A stretch of DNA of 64,000 nucleotides from Litorimonas sp. (lineage in GTDB: Bacteria; Pseudomonadota; Alphaproteobacteria; Caulobacterales; Maricaulaceae), in contig JAPYSU010000002.1 in the NCBI GenBank assembly GCA_029936425.1, forward strand, positions 244,467 to 308,466. The letters are read 5' to 3'. Both the position numbers and the translations under genes were made by a program. The notes beneath the pieces were generated by a model. The model was not told where the DNA came from and did not search any database. It saw only the letters and a program-made list of their open reading frames with translations. Positions 25,738-34,044 of the stretch are shown one piece after another (the stretch's first letter is position 1; each line of letters starts with the position of its first letter).

Positions 25738-27288
25738 TTATTTGTAATCTTTTGCCATGGAAGGCGAAAGGCTCTGAATAAATGAATCGGCCTGTTGCAT
25801 AAGCTCTTTACGGGTATCTTTGTCCATTTTTTCCAGATTTCGATAGGGCATCGCCAAGCGATTATTATCTTGTAGCTTCTCTTTATTTCGGTCCAGGAAG
25901 TGCCAGTAGAGTGAATTATATGGACACGCATTCTCTCCGGTCCGCTCTTTCACATTGTAAGCGCAGCTTTTGCAGTAATCACTCATCCGGTTAATATAGG
26001 ATCCGCTGCTCGCATAAGGTTTTGATCCCAGTAATCCGCCATCGCCATATTGACTCATGCCCAAAGTATTCGGCAGCTCCACCCATTCAAACGCGTCCAG
26101 ATAAACTGACAAATACCATTCGTGCACATCATAGGGATCGACCCCAATGAGCAAGGCAAAATTACCTGTAATCATCAATCGCTGAATATGATGGGCGTAA
26201 GCATAGTCCAAGGTTTGGGTGATCGTTTGGGAGAGACAATTCATATCCGTCTGTCCCGTCCAGTAGAAATCCGGGAGTTTCAGTTCTGCTTCCAGAAAGT
26301 TCTTCGTTTCATATCCCGGCATTTCAAGCCAATAAATGCCGCGCACATATTCGCGCCATCCAATGATTTGGCGGATATAACCTTCGACCGCGTTGATGGG
26401 AGCCTTGCCCTCCTTGTAAGCCGCTTCCACACGCTCACAGACTTCCATAGGACTTAATAAACCCGCATTGATATAAGGCGAGACCAGAGAGTGGAACATG
26501 AACGGTTGATCCATGACCATGGCGTCCTGATAATCGCCGAATTGAGATAATTGGTTTTTGAGGAAGTAATCCAAGCTCTCAAGCGCCTGGTTCCGTGTCA
26601 CGGCGTAAAAGAATTCATCCGTATTCCCCATTCGGGAATCAAACACCTCATTCACCATTTGAATGACGTCACGGGTCGTTTCATCCGGTTTGAATCTTAT
26701 CGGCTCTGGGAAAGCCATTTTATCTTTCGGGGGCTTGCGGTTTTCCTTGTCAAAGTTCCATTTTCCCTCGACAGGTTTATCGCCGTCCATAAGCAGCTCC
26801 GTTTTACGGCGCATCTCACGGTAAAAGTGTTCCATGCGAAACGATTTTCGGTCTTTGGCCCAGTCGGAGAACTCGTCCTTTGTGGCAATGAAACGATCAT
26901 CATGAGTGATTGAAACGGGCACGCCCAAAGCTGACTCCCAGCCCTGAACGTCTTTCAGAACCCGGTAGACAGAGGGTTCGCAGACCCGGATCTGGTCAAT
27001 ATCATGACGAGACAGGGCGCGCTTGACCTCCTTACGAAACGTGCCCTCATTTTCTTTATCCGTCAGTTTAACGTAATCGACGTCCCATCCTTGTTCTCTT
27101 AACTCATCAGAAAAATGCCGCATGGCGGAAAACAGAAAGACGAGTTTTGTGCGGTGATGCGGCACGGTTGTCGCCTCATTCATGACTTCCATTATCAAAA
27201 CCACGCTTTCTTCAGGGTCACTCACGGCAAGAGAAGAAAGGGTATGGGAAAGTTGGTCAGCAAAAACGGGTATCAAAACTTTAGACAT
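25738..27288 (-). CDS. Iron-sulfur bacterial cryptochrome/photolyase (FeS-BCP, PhrB type)
   Basis: 516 residues of the deoxyribodipyrimidine photolyase-related group, which repairs (6-4) photoproducts using FAD. The four cysteines that bind the 4Fe-4S cluster are in place: one in DMNCLSQTITQT and three in YCKSCAYNVKERTGENAC, with spacings of 3 and 13 as in Agrobacterium PhrB. The N-terminal Rossmann-like antenna domain (LIPVFADQLSHTLSSL) and the C-terminal FAD-binding helical domain (about 270-480) are complete. ATG at 27288 chosen; a GTG five codons upstream is possible. Transcribed alone and divergent from nadC. Confidence 0.9.
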   Translation of the reverse strand: MSKVLIPVFADQLSHTLSSLAVSDPEESVVLIMEVMNEATTVPHHRTKLVFLFSAMRHFSDELREQGWDVDYVKLTDKENEGTFRKEVKRALSRHDIDQIRVCEPSVYRVLKDVQGWESALGVPVSITHDDRFIATKDEFSDWAKDRKSFRMEHFYREMRRKTELLMDGDKPVEGKWNFDKENRKPPKDKMAFPEPIRFKPDETTRDVIQMVNEVFDSRMGNTDEFFYAVTRNQALESLDYFLKNQLSQFGDYQDAMVMDQPFMFHSLVSPYINAGLLSPMEVCERVEAAYKEGKAPINAVEGYIRQIIGWREYVRGIYWLEMPGYETKNFLEAELKLPDFYWTGQTDMNCLSQTITQTLDYAYAHHIQRLMITGNFALLIGVDPYDVHEWYLSVYLDAFEWVELPNTLGMSQYGDGGLLGSKPYASSGSYINRMSDYCKSCAYNVKERTGENACPYNSLYWHFLDRNKEKLQDNNRLAMPYRNLEKMDKDTRKELMQQADSFIQSLSPSMAKDYK

Positions 27289-27365
27289 ATTCTTGCTACG
27301 CACGTTTAAAGCCGAAGTGTCAAAATTATCTCGTCATAGGCCCATTTGGTCTTTAAGACACCCAC

Positions 27366-28229
27366 ATGAGATCTCTGCCGCCCCTCCCTCAAACTGTTAT
27401 TGAACCAATTGTTCGTCTGGCCCTATCGGAAGATTTTGGGGTGTCAGGGGATCTGACGGCCAACTTACTGATACCCGAAACAGCCAATGGTCAACTGCTT
27501 ATGAGAGCGCGGGAGAACGGCGTTATCGCCGGGCTTCAGGCCGCTGCGCTCACCTATGCCCTTGTTGATCCCGAAATGACCTTTACGCCGAAAATTCAGG
27601 ACGGCGCTTCGGTCAAGGCGGGAGACATCATCGCCAAAATTAAAGGACCCAGCCGAAGTCTTCTTTCCGCCGAACGGGTTGCCTTGAACTTCCTTGGCCG
27701 CCTGTCGGGGGTTGCCTCATTAACCCGTCAATATGTTGATCAGGTCAAAGGCACGAATGTCCGCATCGCCGCGACGCGGAAAACCACGCCGGGATTGCGC
27801 GCCCTGGAAAAGCAAGCCGTTCTGGCCGGAGGAGGGTTTGCGCACCGCGAGAGCTTGGCCGCCGCTATTATGGTCAAGGATAATCACATTGCATTGGCCG
27901 GGGGCGTCGATGCGGCGCTCTCCACGCTCAAAGCCAGAGCCGATCACATGACCCGTATCAGCGTCGAGGTGGATACGCTGGAACAGCTTAGAGCCGTTTT
28001 GCCCTATGAGCCGGACGTTATTCTACTGGATAATATGGGCTCTGAGAAATTGCGTGAGGCGGTCAGTCTCGTCTCCTCGTCAAAGCACCGACGCCCAATT
28101 CTAGAAGCGTCGGGGGGCGTGAATTTAGAGACTGTGCGGGGGCTGGCAGAAACAGGTATAGACGTTATCTCTGTGGGCGCATTGACCCATTCCGCGCCAA
28201 ACTTTGACATCGGCATGGATGCCGCTTGA
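27366..28229 (+). CDS. nadC: Nicotinate-nucleotide pyrophosphorylase (carboxylating)
   Basis: 287 residues, normal for NadC (quinolinate phosphoribosyltransferase), which makes nicotinate mononucleotide from quinolinate and PRPP in NAD synthesis. Recognised by the N-terminal LSEDFGVSGDLTANLL, the TRKTTPGLRALEKQAVLAGGG-type block that binds phosphoribose, VKDNHIALAGG near 175, EVDTLEQL and the LDNMGSEKLREAV strand that binds the phosphate. It is not next to nadA or nadB here. It starts 77 bases from the photolyase start in the opposite direction. Confidence 0.93.
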   Translation: MRSLPPLPQTVIEPIVRLALSEDFGVSGDLTANLLIPETANGQLLMRARENGVIAGLQAAALTYALVDPEMTFTPKIQDGASVKAGDIIAKIKGPSRSLLSAERVALNFLGRLSGVASLTRQYVDQVKGTNVRIAATRKTTPGLRALEKQAVLAGGGFAHRESLAAAIMVKDNHIALAGGVDAALSTLKARADHMTRISVEVDTLEQLRAVLPYEPDVILLDNMGSEKLREAVSLVSSSKHRRPILEASGGVNLETVRGLAETGIDVISVGALTHSAPNFDIGMDAA

Positions 28230-28256
28230 TCTCACCCTATTAACGCTGGGCAAAAG

Positions 28257-28287
28257 AAAAGCGTCTCCAAGGGAAACGCTTTTAAAA
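28257..28287. terminator. Probable bidirectional terminator between nadC and sleB-like genes
   Basis: AAAAGCGT and ACGCTTTT pair over eight bases around an 11-base loop, with a T-run inside the right arm and A-run in the left. It lies between the convergent stops, so it could serve both genes. The stem is A/T-rich and the loop long, so strength is uncertain. Confidence 0.5.
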
Positions 28288-28309
28288 TCCGTGTGTTTAG
28301 AATTCAGAC

Positions 28310-29074
28310 CTAAGTCGGAGGCGCGACGCTCATAGTCGTGCTCTTCTGAACAGGCCTTTCCTGCCATTTGAAGCGATAAAATTTATGAACGCCGATTTGC
28401 CCGTTAAAGCGAAGCGAATCTGCCCAATGCGGGTTCACCCAAACCGTATGATAATGTGTCGCCTTATTGGTCAGCTCAGGCGCAGCGCCGGTTATGCTCA
28501 GTTTGGCAATCGCTTTTGCGCGGTCCCAAGCTTTTCCTTTCGGAAGGCGCTCATTGGAGCCGTCGCAGGCAAAGCTGAACTGGCAGCCTGTTCTGCGCTC
28601 TGCGCCCTGATAAACAACGCCGCAGATCGAATTCGGATAATGTTTGGACGCGACGCGGTTTTGAATAACTTCTGCCACGCCTATTTGTCCGGACCGGGTC
28701 TCAGAACGGGCCTCATAATAGACAGCCTCTGAAAGACAGTTAAACTCTTTCATATCATATTTCGCCAATTGACGAATAATAGGCTGTGTTTTTGTAAGAG
28801 CTTTAATCGTCGCATTGTCGCGCTGAGCGCCAGTTTGAAGATTTACATTCGTTGTCAGCTCCGTCATTTCAGAGGCAAATGTCTCATTGGCATAGAAGTC
28901 AGACGACTCGGCAGATTGCACAACGTCTGTAAAGACATCAGCTTTAATCGCCCATTCCGCAGCAAGACGCTGTGACTCCGCTTTTTGAGCGATAGCCGGA
29001 AAAGCCACACTTGCCGCCCCGACCGCAATAACGCCCAAAGACCAGCCCGCAAAGATATATCGTTTCTTAGCCAT
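28310..29074 (-). CDS. SleB-type cell-wall hydrolase, secreted or membrane-anchored
   Basis: 254 residues from the ATG at 29074; the N-terminus (AKKRYIFAGWSLGVIAVGAA...FPAIAQ) is a signal peptide or anchor. The hydrolase domain (about 120-245) has the SleB signature LSEAVYYEARSETRSGQIG with the catalytic Glu, then IQNRVASKHYPNSICGVVYQG and the ending NKATHYHTVWVNPHWADSL. It should cut peptidoglycan glycan strands. The frame stays open to an ATG at 29200 with GGGGAAAT before it, which would add 42 residues ahead of the signal segment; I prefer the shorter form because it puts the signal at the N-terminus. Confidence 0.82.
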   Translation of the reverse strand: MAKKRYIFAGWSLGVIAVGAASVAFPAIAQKAESQRLAAEWAIKADVFTDVVQSAESSDFYANETFASEMTELTTNVNLQTGAQRDNATIKALTKTQPIIRQLAKYDMKEFNCLSEAVYYEARSETRSGQIGVAEVIQNRVASKHYPNSICGVVYQGAERRTGCQFSFACDGSNERLPKGKAWDRAKAIAKLSITGAAPELTNKATHYHTVWVNPHWADSLRFNGQIGVHKFYRFKWQERPVQKSTTMSVAPPT

Positions 29075-29440
29075 TGGCGCGCTCAATAAAGGTCTGCGAG
29101 AAAAGCCACAACAGTCGGTTCCATGCCCAATGCAGTTTTTTGCGAATATCGACGAAACTGTTGCAATCCGGTCACTCAAAACTACTATATATTGTGTCAT
29201 ATTTCCCCAAATAGCATATCTAGATATAATTTTAAGGTATAATAAGACTTATTTTACCTCTTTTTTCCCGAAATCGACCTAATTTTTTCCACCTAAAGTT
29301 CTTTTATACTCTTTTTCAGGTGAGATTCGGTTTTCTTTTTTGCCTGGAAACCGGCTTTAAATTGAAGTCTAAACATGAATTTTCACGGCAGTCTGATTGA
29401 GAAATTGTATTCTCTCAGGATATCTCCATAAGTCGGCCCC
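29075..29440. other. 366-bp gap between SleB-like and TSUP genes
   Basis: No separate gene or RNA recognised. The left third is the alternative N-terminal extension of the SleB-like frame (to 29200). The rest is A/T-rich (29200-29340) and could hold divergent promoters. A short GAGAA/TTCTC inverted repeat lies near 29400, about 40 bases before the TSUP start. Nothing else stands out. Confidence 0.6.
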
Positions 29441-30190
29441 ATGAAAATTGCACTCCTCATTCTGGTCTCGGCCCTTTTTACCGCCGCCATTTCCGGCGTC
29501 TTCGGAATGGGCGGCGGTTTAATCTTCATGGGCATCATCGCCACCTTTCTGACGGTTGCCGAAGCCATGGTCGTTCACGGCGCCGTGCAGAGCGTCAGCA
29601 ATAGCTTCCGCGCCTACCTTCTAAGGGATGGGATATGCTGGAATATTCTCGGATGGCAGCTTCTTGGCGCATTACCTGCTATTCTGCTTTTGGCTATCGC
29701 CTCTGTCACGCTCAACAAGGGGCAGCTTTTTCTCGCCCTCGGCCTGCTTCCGCTTCTCCTCTGGCTGCCCAAAGGGTGGCTGCAAGGCGACGCCAAGAAA
29801 CCGTCAAATGCTGTTCTTTGCGGAGCGATGGTCATGGGTCTGAACCTGACAGCAGGCGTAGCTGGTCCGGCTCTCGATTTCTTTTACGTCAAAACCACCC
29901 TGACCCGTCATCAGATCGTGTCGACCAAAGCTGTGACTATGTTTGCGTCCCACATGGTCAAAATTCTCTATTTTGGTCTTCCGCTGGCCGCCAGCGCCGG
30001 ACTGGGCGGATTGCCGCCTTGGTGGGTCTTCCTCCTCGCTATCCCCGCGGTTATGGCCGGAACCTATATAGGAACGCGCCTGTTAAAACATTTCTCAGAT
30101 GTCGGCTTTCGATCCATTAGCCGCTATCTCGTCACCTTTATCGGTTTCGTCTATTTGCTGAGAGGTTTATCTCTTTTGGGCTTTCTTTGA
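29441..30190 (+). CDS. TSUP-family transporter (TauE/SafE type)
   Basis: 249 residues with eight hydrophobic segments. The first segment has the family pattern FTAAISGVFGMGGGLIFMG, repeated in weaker form in the second half (NLTAGVAGPALDFFYVK). TSUP proteins export sulfite or organosulfonates or take up small anions; nothing here fixes the substrate. It starts ATG at 29441 without a strong Shine-Dalgarno. Its 3' end overlaps the convergent EamA gene by 40 bases, so the two cannot both be read through freely. Confidence 0.85.
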   Translation: MKIALLILVSALFTAAISGVFGMGGGLIFMGIIATFLTVAEAMVVHGAVQSVSNSFRAYLLRDGICWNILGWQLLGALPAILLLAIASVTLNKGQLFLALGLLPLLLWLPKGWLQGDAKKPSNAVLCGAMVMGLNLTAGVAGPALDFFYVKTTLTRHQIVSTKAVTMFASHMVKILYFGLPLAASAGLGGLPPWWVFLLAIPAVMAGTYIGTRLLKHFSDVGFRSISRYLVTFIGFVYLLRGLSLLGFL

Positions 30191-31167
30191 TTAAGCCACA
30201 TATAAAGGCTTATCCCGGATAGGGTGACAACCGTCCCTATGCCGTCCCATAAAGAAAAAGGCTCGCCCAATATCACGATCGCGGCGACAATCGTGGCCAA
30301 AGGCCCGATCATTCCCATTACGGCGACGGTCTGCGCGCCGATCCGCCCCATGGCGACGTTAATCAAAAAACTCGGCAATATAGTGGAGAAAAACGCAATC
30401 GCAGCGCCGAGAAAATAAATTCTCGGCGGCAAGTTCAGAGCCTCGACAATTCCCTCTTGGCTTAGGCTATAGATAACAAAATGAGTCAGGATAGCCGCTC
30501 CGGCGCCAATCATGGCAAGACAGGTAAATATCTTGGACCCGACCTTATCAATCAGCCGCTTGGCCAGGAGTTGAAACAATCCAAATAGAACGGCGGCGCA
30601 TAATAGCAGAGCGCTACCCAAAGGCACATTCAATCCAGTAGCGATATCACCGCCCAGAAAAACAATCCCCAACCCGCTATAGGCGAGGATGATGGCGAGA
30701 ATTCCGCCTTTGGTTATTCGCCCCCCGAAAAAGAGCGCGCCGAGAATGACCACAAATACGGGATAGGTGAACAGCAGAAGCCGTTCCAATTGCGCCGTAA
30801 TGTATTTCAGACCTGAAAAATCCAGAAAGGTACAAACATAATATCCCATCACCCCCAAAAGCGCTGCCTGTAGGATGTGTTTGAACGGAATGGCCGCGCC
30901 GTCTTTCCGCAGGGAAAAAATCAAAATCCCTATATAAATCGGCAAGGCAAATCCCATTCGCAAAGCCATCAATGTAATTGCGTCCAGATCATTGGCATTT
31001 AATCCCCCGGTCGGAAGATAAGCTACCTTGACCAGGATTGCCTTCATGGAAAAGAGCATCGCCCCAAGCGCCGCAAAAACATACCCTGCCTTGGCTTTGT
31101 GCAAAGGCTCAGGAGAAGAGCCTCCTATAAGGGGTTGAACCGCTGTTTCCCGCCAAGTGGTTCTCAT
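30151..31167 (-). CDS. EamA-type drug/metabolite transporter
   Basis: 338 residues with ten hydrophobic segments in two five-helix EamA repeats (about 27-170 and 180-325), preceded by a polar lead of about 26 residues. The last segment ends with a basic tail (LNQRKPKRDKP). Proteins of this fold export amino acids or other metabolites; the substrate is not known. The first four bases overlap the tadA stop (ATGA), so it is translationally coupled to tadA, an unusual operon partner. The 3' end overlaps the TSUP gene on the other strand. Confidence 0.85.
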   Translation of the reverse strand: MRTTWRETAVQPLIGGSSPEPLHKAKAGYVFAALGAMLFSMKAILVKVAYLPTGGLNANDLDAITLMALRMGFALPIYIGILIFSLRKDGAAIPFKHILQAALLGVMGYYVCTFLDFSGLKYITAQLERLLLFTYPVFVVILGALFFGGRITKGGILAIILAYSGLGIVFLGGDIATGLNVPLGSALLLCAAVLFGLFQLLAKRLIDKVGSKIFTCLAMIGAGAAILTHFVIYSLSQEGIVEALNLPPRIYFLGAAIAFFSTILPSFLINVAMGRIGAQTVAVMGMIGPLATIVAAIVILGEPFSLWDGIGTVVTLSGISLYMWLNQRKPKRDKPLSK

Positions 31168-31634
31168 GTCGAGCGGTCCTTTTTGCGGCGGGACTTGAAA
31201 AATGCTTTCAACAGATCTGCCGACTCTTCACCCAATATCCCTGCCTGAGTTTCAGGACGGTGATGACATGTTGGCTGTTCGAAAAAGCGGACGCCGCTTT
31301 CAACAGCGCCGCCTTTGATGTCGACTGCGCCGTAAACCACTCGCCCAAGTCGCGCTTGCGATATCGCCCCCGCGCACATCGTACAGGGCTCCAAAGTAAC
31401 ATACAGCGTCAATCCGATGAGGCGGTAATTTCCGGATATTTGAGCCGCCTTTCGTAATGCCAGGATTTCTGCATGGGCTGTAGGGTCGCTTTCTGAAATC
31501 GGCGCATTGCCTGATTTCGCAACTATTTCCTGTGTGACAGGGTTGACCAGAACCGCGCCGACAGGCACTTCGCCCCGTAGAGATGAGGCTTGCGCTTCCT
31601 CCAGCGCTAGGCGCATATAGTCTTCATCCGTCAT
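31164..31634 (-). CDS. tadA: tRNA adenosine(34) deaminase TadA
   Basis: 156 residues from the ATG at 31634; a TTG nine codons further upstream is less likely. The zinc cytidine/adenosine deaminase motifs are present: TAHAEILALRKA (His ligand and catalytic Glu) near 54 and EPCTMCAGAI (two Cys ligands) near 86. It converts adenosine 34 to inosine in tRNA-Arg(ACG). It faces rluB with 38 bases between starts, so two RNA-modification genes diverge here, and runs into the EamA transporter gene. Confidence 0.92.
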   Translation of the reverse strand: MTDEDYMRLALEEAQASSLRGEVPVGAVLVNPVTQEIVAKSGNAPISESDPTAHAEILALRKAAQISGNYRLIGLTLYVTLEPCTMCAGAISQARLGRVVYGAVDIKGGAVESGVRFFEQPTCHHRPETQAGILGEESADLLKAFFKSRRKKDRST

Positions 31635-31672
31635 AGACGCTTCATCTGCGTCCAAACCCAAATGGTCAAGTC

Positions 31673-32728
31673 ATGCCCGATATGCAAAAAAGAGACCCGT
31701 CCAAACCCAAAGTGCAAAGCAAGCCGAAACTTGCCGACAAACCCGGCGACCGGATTGCGAAGTTTCTCGCTAGGGTCGGCGTGGGCTCGCGCCGCGACGT
31801 CGAAAGAATGATCGAAGACGGCCGCGTCAAAGTTAACGGCAAAGTCCTGAACACCCCGGCTTTCAAGGTAACAGGCAAAGAAAAAATCCTCGTCGATAAC
31901 GCCCCTGTCGAGGAACCGGACATTCCGCGTATGTGGAGATATCACAAACCCGACGGCCTGGTGACCTCTCACAAAGACGAACAAGGCCGGCGGACCATGT
32001 TTGAGGCCCTGCCCACCGATATGCCGCGCGTTATTTCCGTGGGACGCCTCGATTTGACCTCAGAGGGACTAATCCTGCTCACCAATGACGGCGAGCTTGC
32101 CCGCGCGCTGGAGCTCCCCAGCACAGGTTGGTCCCGCCGCTATCGCGCCCGCGCCTATGGTAAGGTGACACAAGAACAATTGGACACCCTCAAAAAAGGC
32201 GTTGTCATTGACGGCATTCCCACCGGCGAAATCATTGCCGCGCTGGATCGGCAGCAAGGCGATAATGCGTGGATTAATGTGACGCTTCATGACGGAAAGA
32301 ACCGCGAGGTTCGCCGCGCACTCGAAACGCTCGACCTGAAAGTGAACCGCCTCATCCGGGTGTCTTTCGGCCCCTATATGCTCGGCGATCTTGGCAAAGG
32401 GGCGTGCGAGGAAATCAAAACGCGCGTTTTGCGCGATCAGGTCGGACATCTTATCGACATTCCCGAAGAAAAAACGACAACGCGCAAACCCAAACGCGGA
32501 AGTCATGCCAGCGCCAAACGGTTTCAAGAGAAACCGAAAGACGAAAACGCCCCTAAAGGCCGAGGTAAATTCGCCAAAGGCGGCGCAAAACCCGCGTCAA
32601 AACCGAAATCCAAACGCCCGGCCAAAAAGGTTGTCGGCAATGCGTATGGTAAGCCCGGCGGGAAAACCTCCGGCAAATATGCGCCCAGGTCTCATGGAAA
32701 AAGCGGGCAAGGAAAAGGGAAGACATAA
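31673..32728 (+). CDS. rluB: Pseudouridine synthase RluB (23S rRNA type) with long basic tail
   Basis: 351 residues. An S4 RNA-binding domain (DRIAKFLARVGVGSRRDVERM, about 20-75) precedes the RsuA/RluB-type catalytic domain with the Asp in SVGRLDLTSEGLILLTNDG near 122 and NREVRRALETLDLKVNRLIRV near 205. The last 100 residues are a Lys/Pro/Gly-rich low-complexity tail (KPKRGSHASAKRFQEKPK and similar), common in alphaproteobacterial RluB and probably disordered and RNA-binding. The stop overlaps the rsmD ATG (TAATG), so the two ribosomal RNA enzymes are coupled. Confidence 0.92.
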   Translation: MPDMQKRDPSKPKVQSKPKLADKPGDRIAKFLARVGVGSRRDVERMIEDGRVKVNGKVLNTPAFKVTGKEKILVDNAPVEEPDIPRMWRYHKPDGLVTSHKDEQGRRTMFEALPTDMPRVISVGRLDLTSEGLILLTNDGELARALELPSTGWSRRYRARAYGKVTQEQLDTLKKGVVIDGIPTGEIIAALDRQQGDNAWINVTLHDGKNREVRRALETLDLKVNRLIRVSFGPYMLGDLGKGACEEIKTRVLRDQVGHLIDIPEEKTTTRKPKRGSHASAKRFQEKPKDENAPKGRGKFAKGGAKPASKPKSKRPAKKVVGNAYGKPGGKTSGKYAPRSHGKSGQGKGKT

Positions 32729-33288
32729 TGCGAATAGTCTCGGGATCATTACGGGGGCGAAACATCATAACCCCTGACGGGCGAAAAACTCGCCCGACAA
32801 GCGATCAGACCCGGGAATCTATCTTTAATATTCTCACCCACGCCGACTGGGCCCCGCCCTTGGAGGGCGCCATCGTCGCTGATATCTTCGCCGGATCAGG
32901 GGCTTTAGGCTTTGAAGCCATCTCTAGAGGCGCCGAATTCTGCCTCTTCGTCGAAACAGAACCCAAAGCCCGCGGCGCGATTCGGGATAATATCGACCAG
33001 ATGAACCTCTTCGGCTGCACCCGCATCCACCGCCACAATGCTGTGAAACTCAAAATCGCACCAGGAAACCTCCGCGGCCCGTTCACGCACATCTTTATGG
33101 ATCCGCCTTATAATAAGGGCCTTTGGCGCCCCGTCCTTTCCCGGCTCAAAGAATACGACCTCATCGCCGATAATGGGGTCATCATATTGGAAGACAGCGT
33201 CGAGGCCGAAATCGATATCAAAGGCTATGAAGTGCTCGCCGATAAAAGCTGGGGCGCAGCGCGGGTTTTGTTTTTAAAAGAGAGCTGA
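32728..33288 (+). CDS. rsmD: 16S rRNA (guanine(966)-N2)-methyltransferase RsmD
   Basis: 186 residues, normal length. N-terminal RIVSGSLRGRNI and RPTSDQTRESIFNIL, the SAM-binding block VADIFAGSGALGFEAISRGA near 50 and the catalytic DPPYNKGLW near 128 are the RsmD signature. It methylates G966 of 16S rRNA during small-subunit assembly. It is coupled to rluB by a TAATG overlap. A weak inverted repeat after the stop may end transcription, but has no good T-run. Confidence 0.94.
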   Translation: MRIVSGSLRGRNIITPDGRKTRPTSDQTRESIFNILTHADWAPPLEGAIVADIFAGSGALGFEAISRGAEFCLFVETEPKARGAIRDNIDQMNLFGCTRIHRHNAVKLKIAPGNLRGPFTHIFMDPPYNKGLWRPVLSRLKEYDLIADNGVIILEDSVEAEIDIKGYEVLADKSWGAARVLFLKES

Positions 33289-33350
33289 AGTCAACTCCTC
33301 AGCTTCTCTGAAATTTTGGTGAAGCAAAAATTATCAAAACGGTGGAATTA

Positions 33351-33386
33351 TTGACAAATCACATTTCGTGTGTATATAAATACACA
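33351..33386 (+). promoter_or_regulatory. hicAB promoter with palindromic operator
   Basis: TTGACA at 33351-33356 is a consensus -35. An ATATAA/TATAAA -10 lies at 33374-33380 with 17-18 bases between. A perfect dyad TGTGTAT-ATAA-ATACACA (33369-33386) covers the -10. This is the arrangement expected for autorepression by the HicB DNA-binding domain. The start codon of hicA is 57 bases further. Confidence 0.7.
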
Positions 33387-33442
33387 ATATAAAAGTTCCG
33401 TAGGCATTTCGCCCGCTCTTTTTAAAATTGAAAGAGGTGCCA

Positions 33443-33631
33443 ATGGAAAGAAATAGTCGTAAGCTTAAAAAACTTCTTGAAGCAGATGGATGGTATGAAG
33501 TTGGCGTTAGAGGCTCTCACGTTCAATTTAAACATTCAACAAAATCTGGACGAGTAACACTCCCTCATCCGAAGAAAGACTTAAAAGCAGGCACAGTCCG
33601 GTCAATCTATAAACAAGCAGGATGGCTCTAA
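33443..33631 (+). CDS. hicA: HicA toxin (mRNA interferase)
   Basis: 62 residues, the usual HicA size. Double-stranded RNA-binding-like fold with the catalytic histidine in GSHVQFKHSTKSGRVTLPHP, and the C-terminal KAGTVRSIYKQAGW typical of the family. The ATG at 33443 has AAAGAGGTG five bases upstream, a strong Shine-Dalgarno. HicA cuts mRNA and stops translation when free. It is followed within 8 bases by hicB. The pair sits between housekeeping genes with a lower G+C look, fitting mobile toxin-antitoxin cargo. Confidence 0.9.
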   Translation: MERNSRKLKKLLEADGWYEVGVRGSHVQFKHSTKSGRVTLPHPKKDLKAGTVRSIYKQAGWL

Positions 33632-33639
33632 GCAAAACC

Positions 33640-34044
33640 ATGTTCTACATCGCTTTAATTCATAAAGACGGAGACTCCGATTACGGCGTTTCTTTTCCTG
33701 ATTTTCCGGGCTGCATCACAGCAGGAGATACATTTGATCAAGCTATGGCTATGGCTAAAGAAGCTCTAGGCTTTCATGCCGAAGGTATGATTGAAGATGG
33801 TGAATCCCTTCCGGCGCCCAGCAGTTATGAAAAAATTAAAGCAGACAAAGCCGGTTTTTGGGCTGAAGACTTAGCCGATGCAGAAATCGCCCGCGTGCCA
33901 CTTTTAATAAATATTGCCGCACCAAAACGGATCAATATTTCCTTAGATAAAAACTTATTATCCGCCATTGACCAAGCGGCAAAAGAGCAAGGCATGACCC
34001 GTAGTGCGTTTCTGGCAAGCGCCGCCTTACAACATCTGGGCTAA
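33640..34044 (+). CDS. hicB: HicB antitoxin
   Basis: 134 residues from the ATG at 33640 (MFYIALIHKDGDSDYG). An ATG at 33622 inside the end of hicA would add six residues; neither has a clean Shine-Dalgarno, so translation is probably coupled to hicA. The N-terminal HicB domain has GVSFPDFPGCITAGDT near 15-30, and the C-terminal part (AAPKRINISLDKNLLSAID...) is a ribbon-helix-helix DNA-binding domain. It should neutralise HicA and repress the promoter at 33351-33386. Confidence 0.88.
   Translation: MFYIALIHKDGDSDYGVSFPDFPGCITAGDTFDQAMAMAKEALGFHAEGMIEDGESLPAPSSYEKIKADKAGFWAEDLADAEIARVPLLINIAAPKRINISLDKNLLSAIDQAAKEQGMTRSAFLASAALQHLG

Noticed and set aside
33289..33320. Terminator after rsmD
   Set aside because: AGCTGA/TCAGCT can pair, but the loop is long and there is no T-run, so it was not listed as a terminator.
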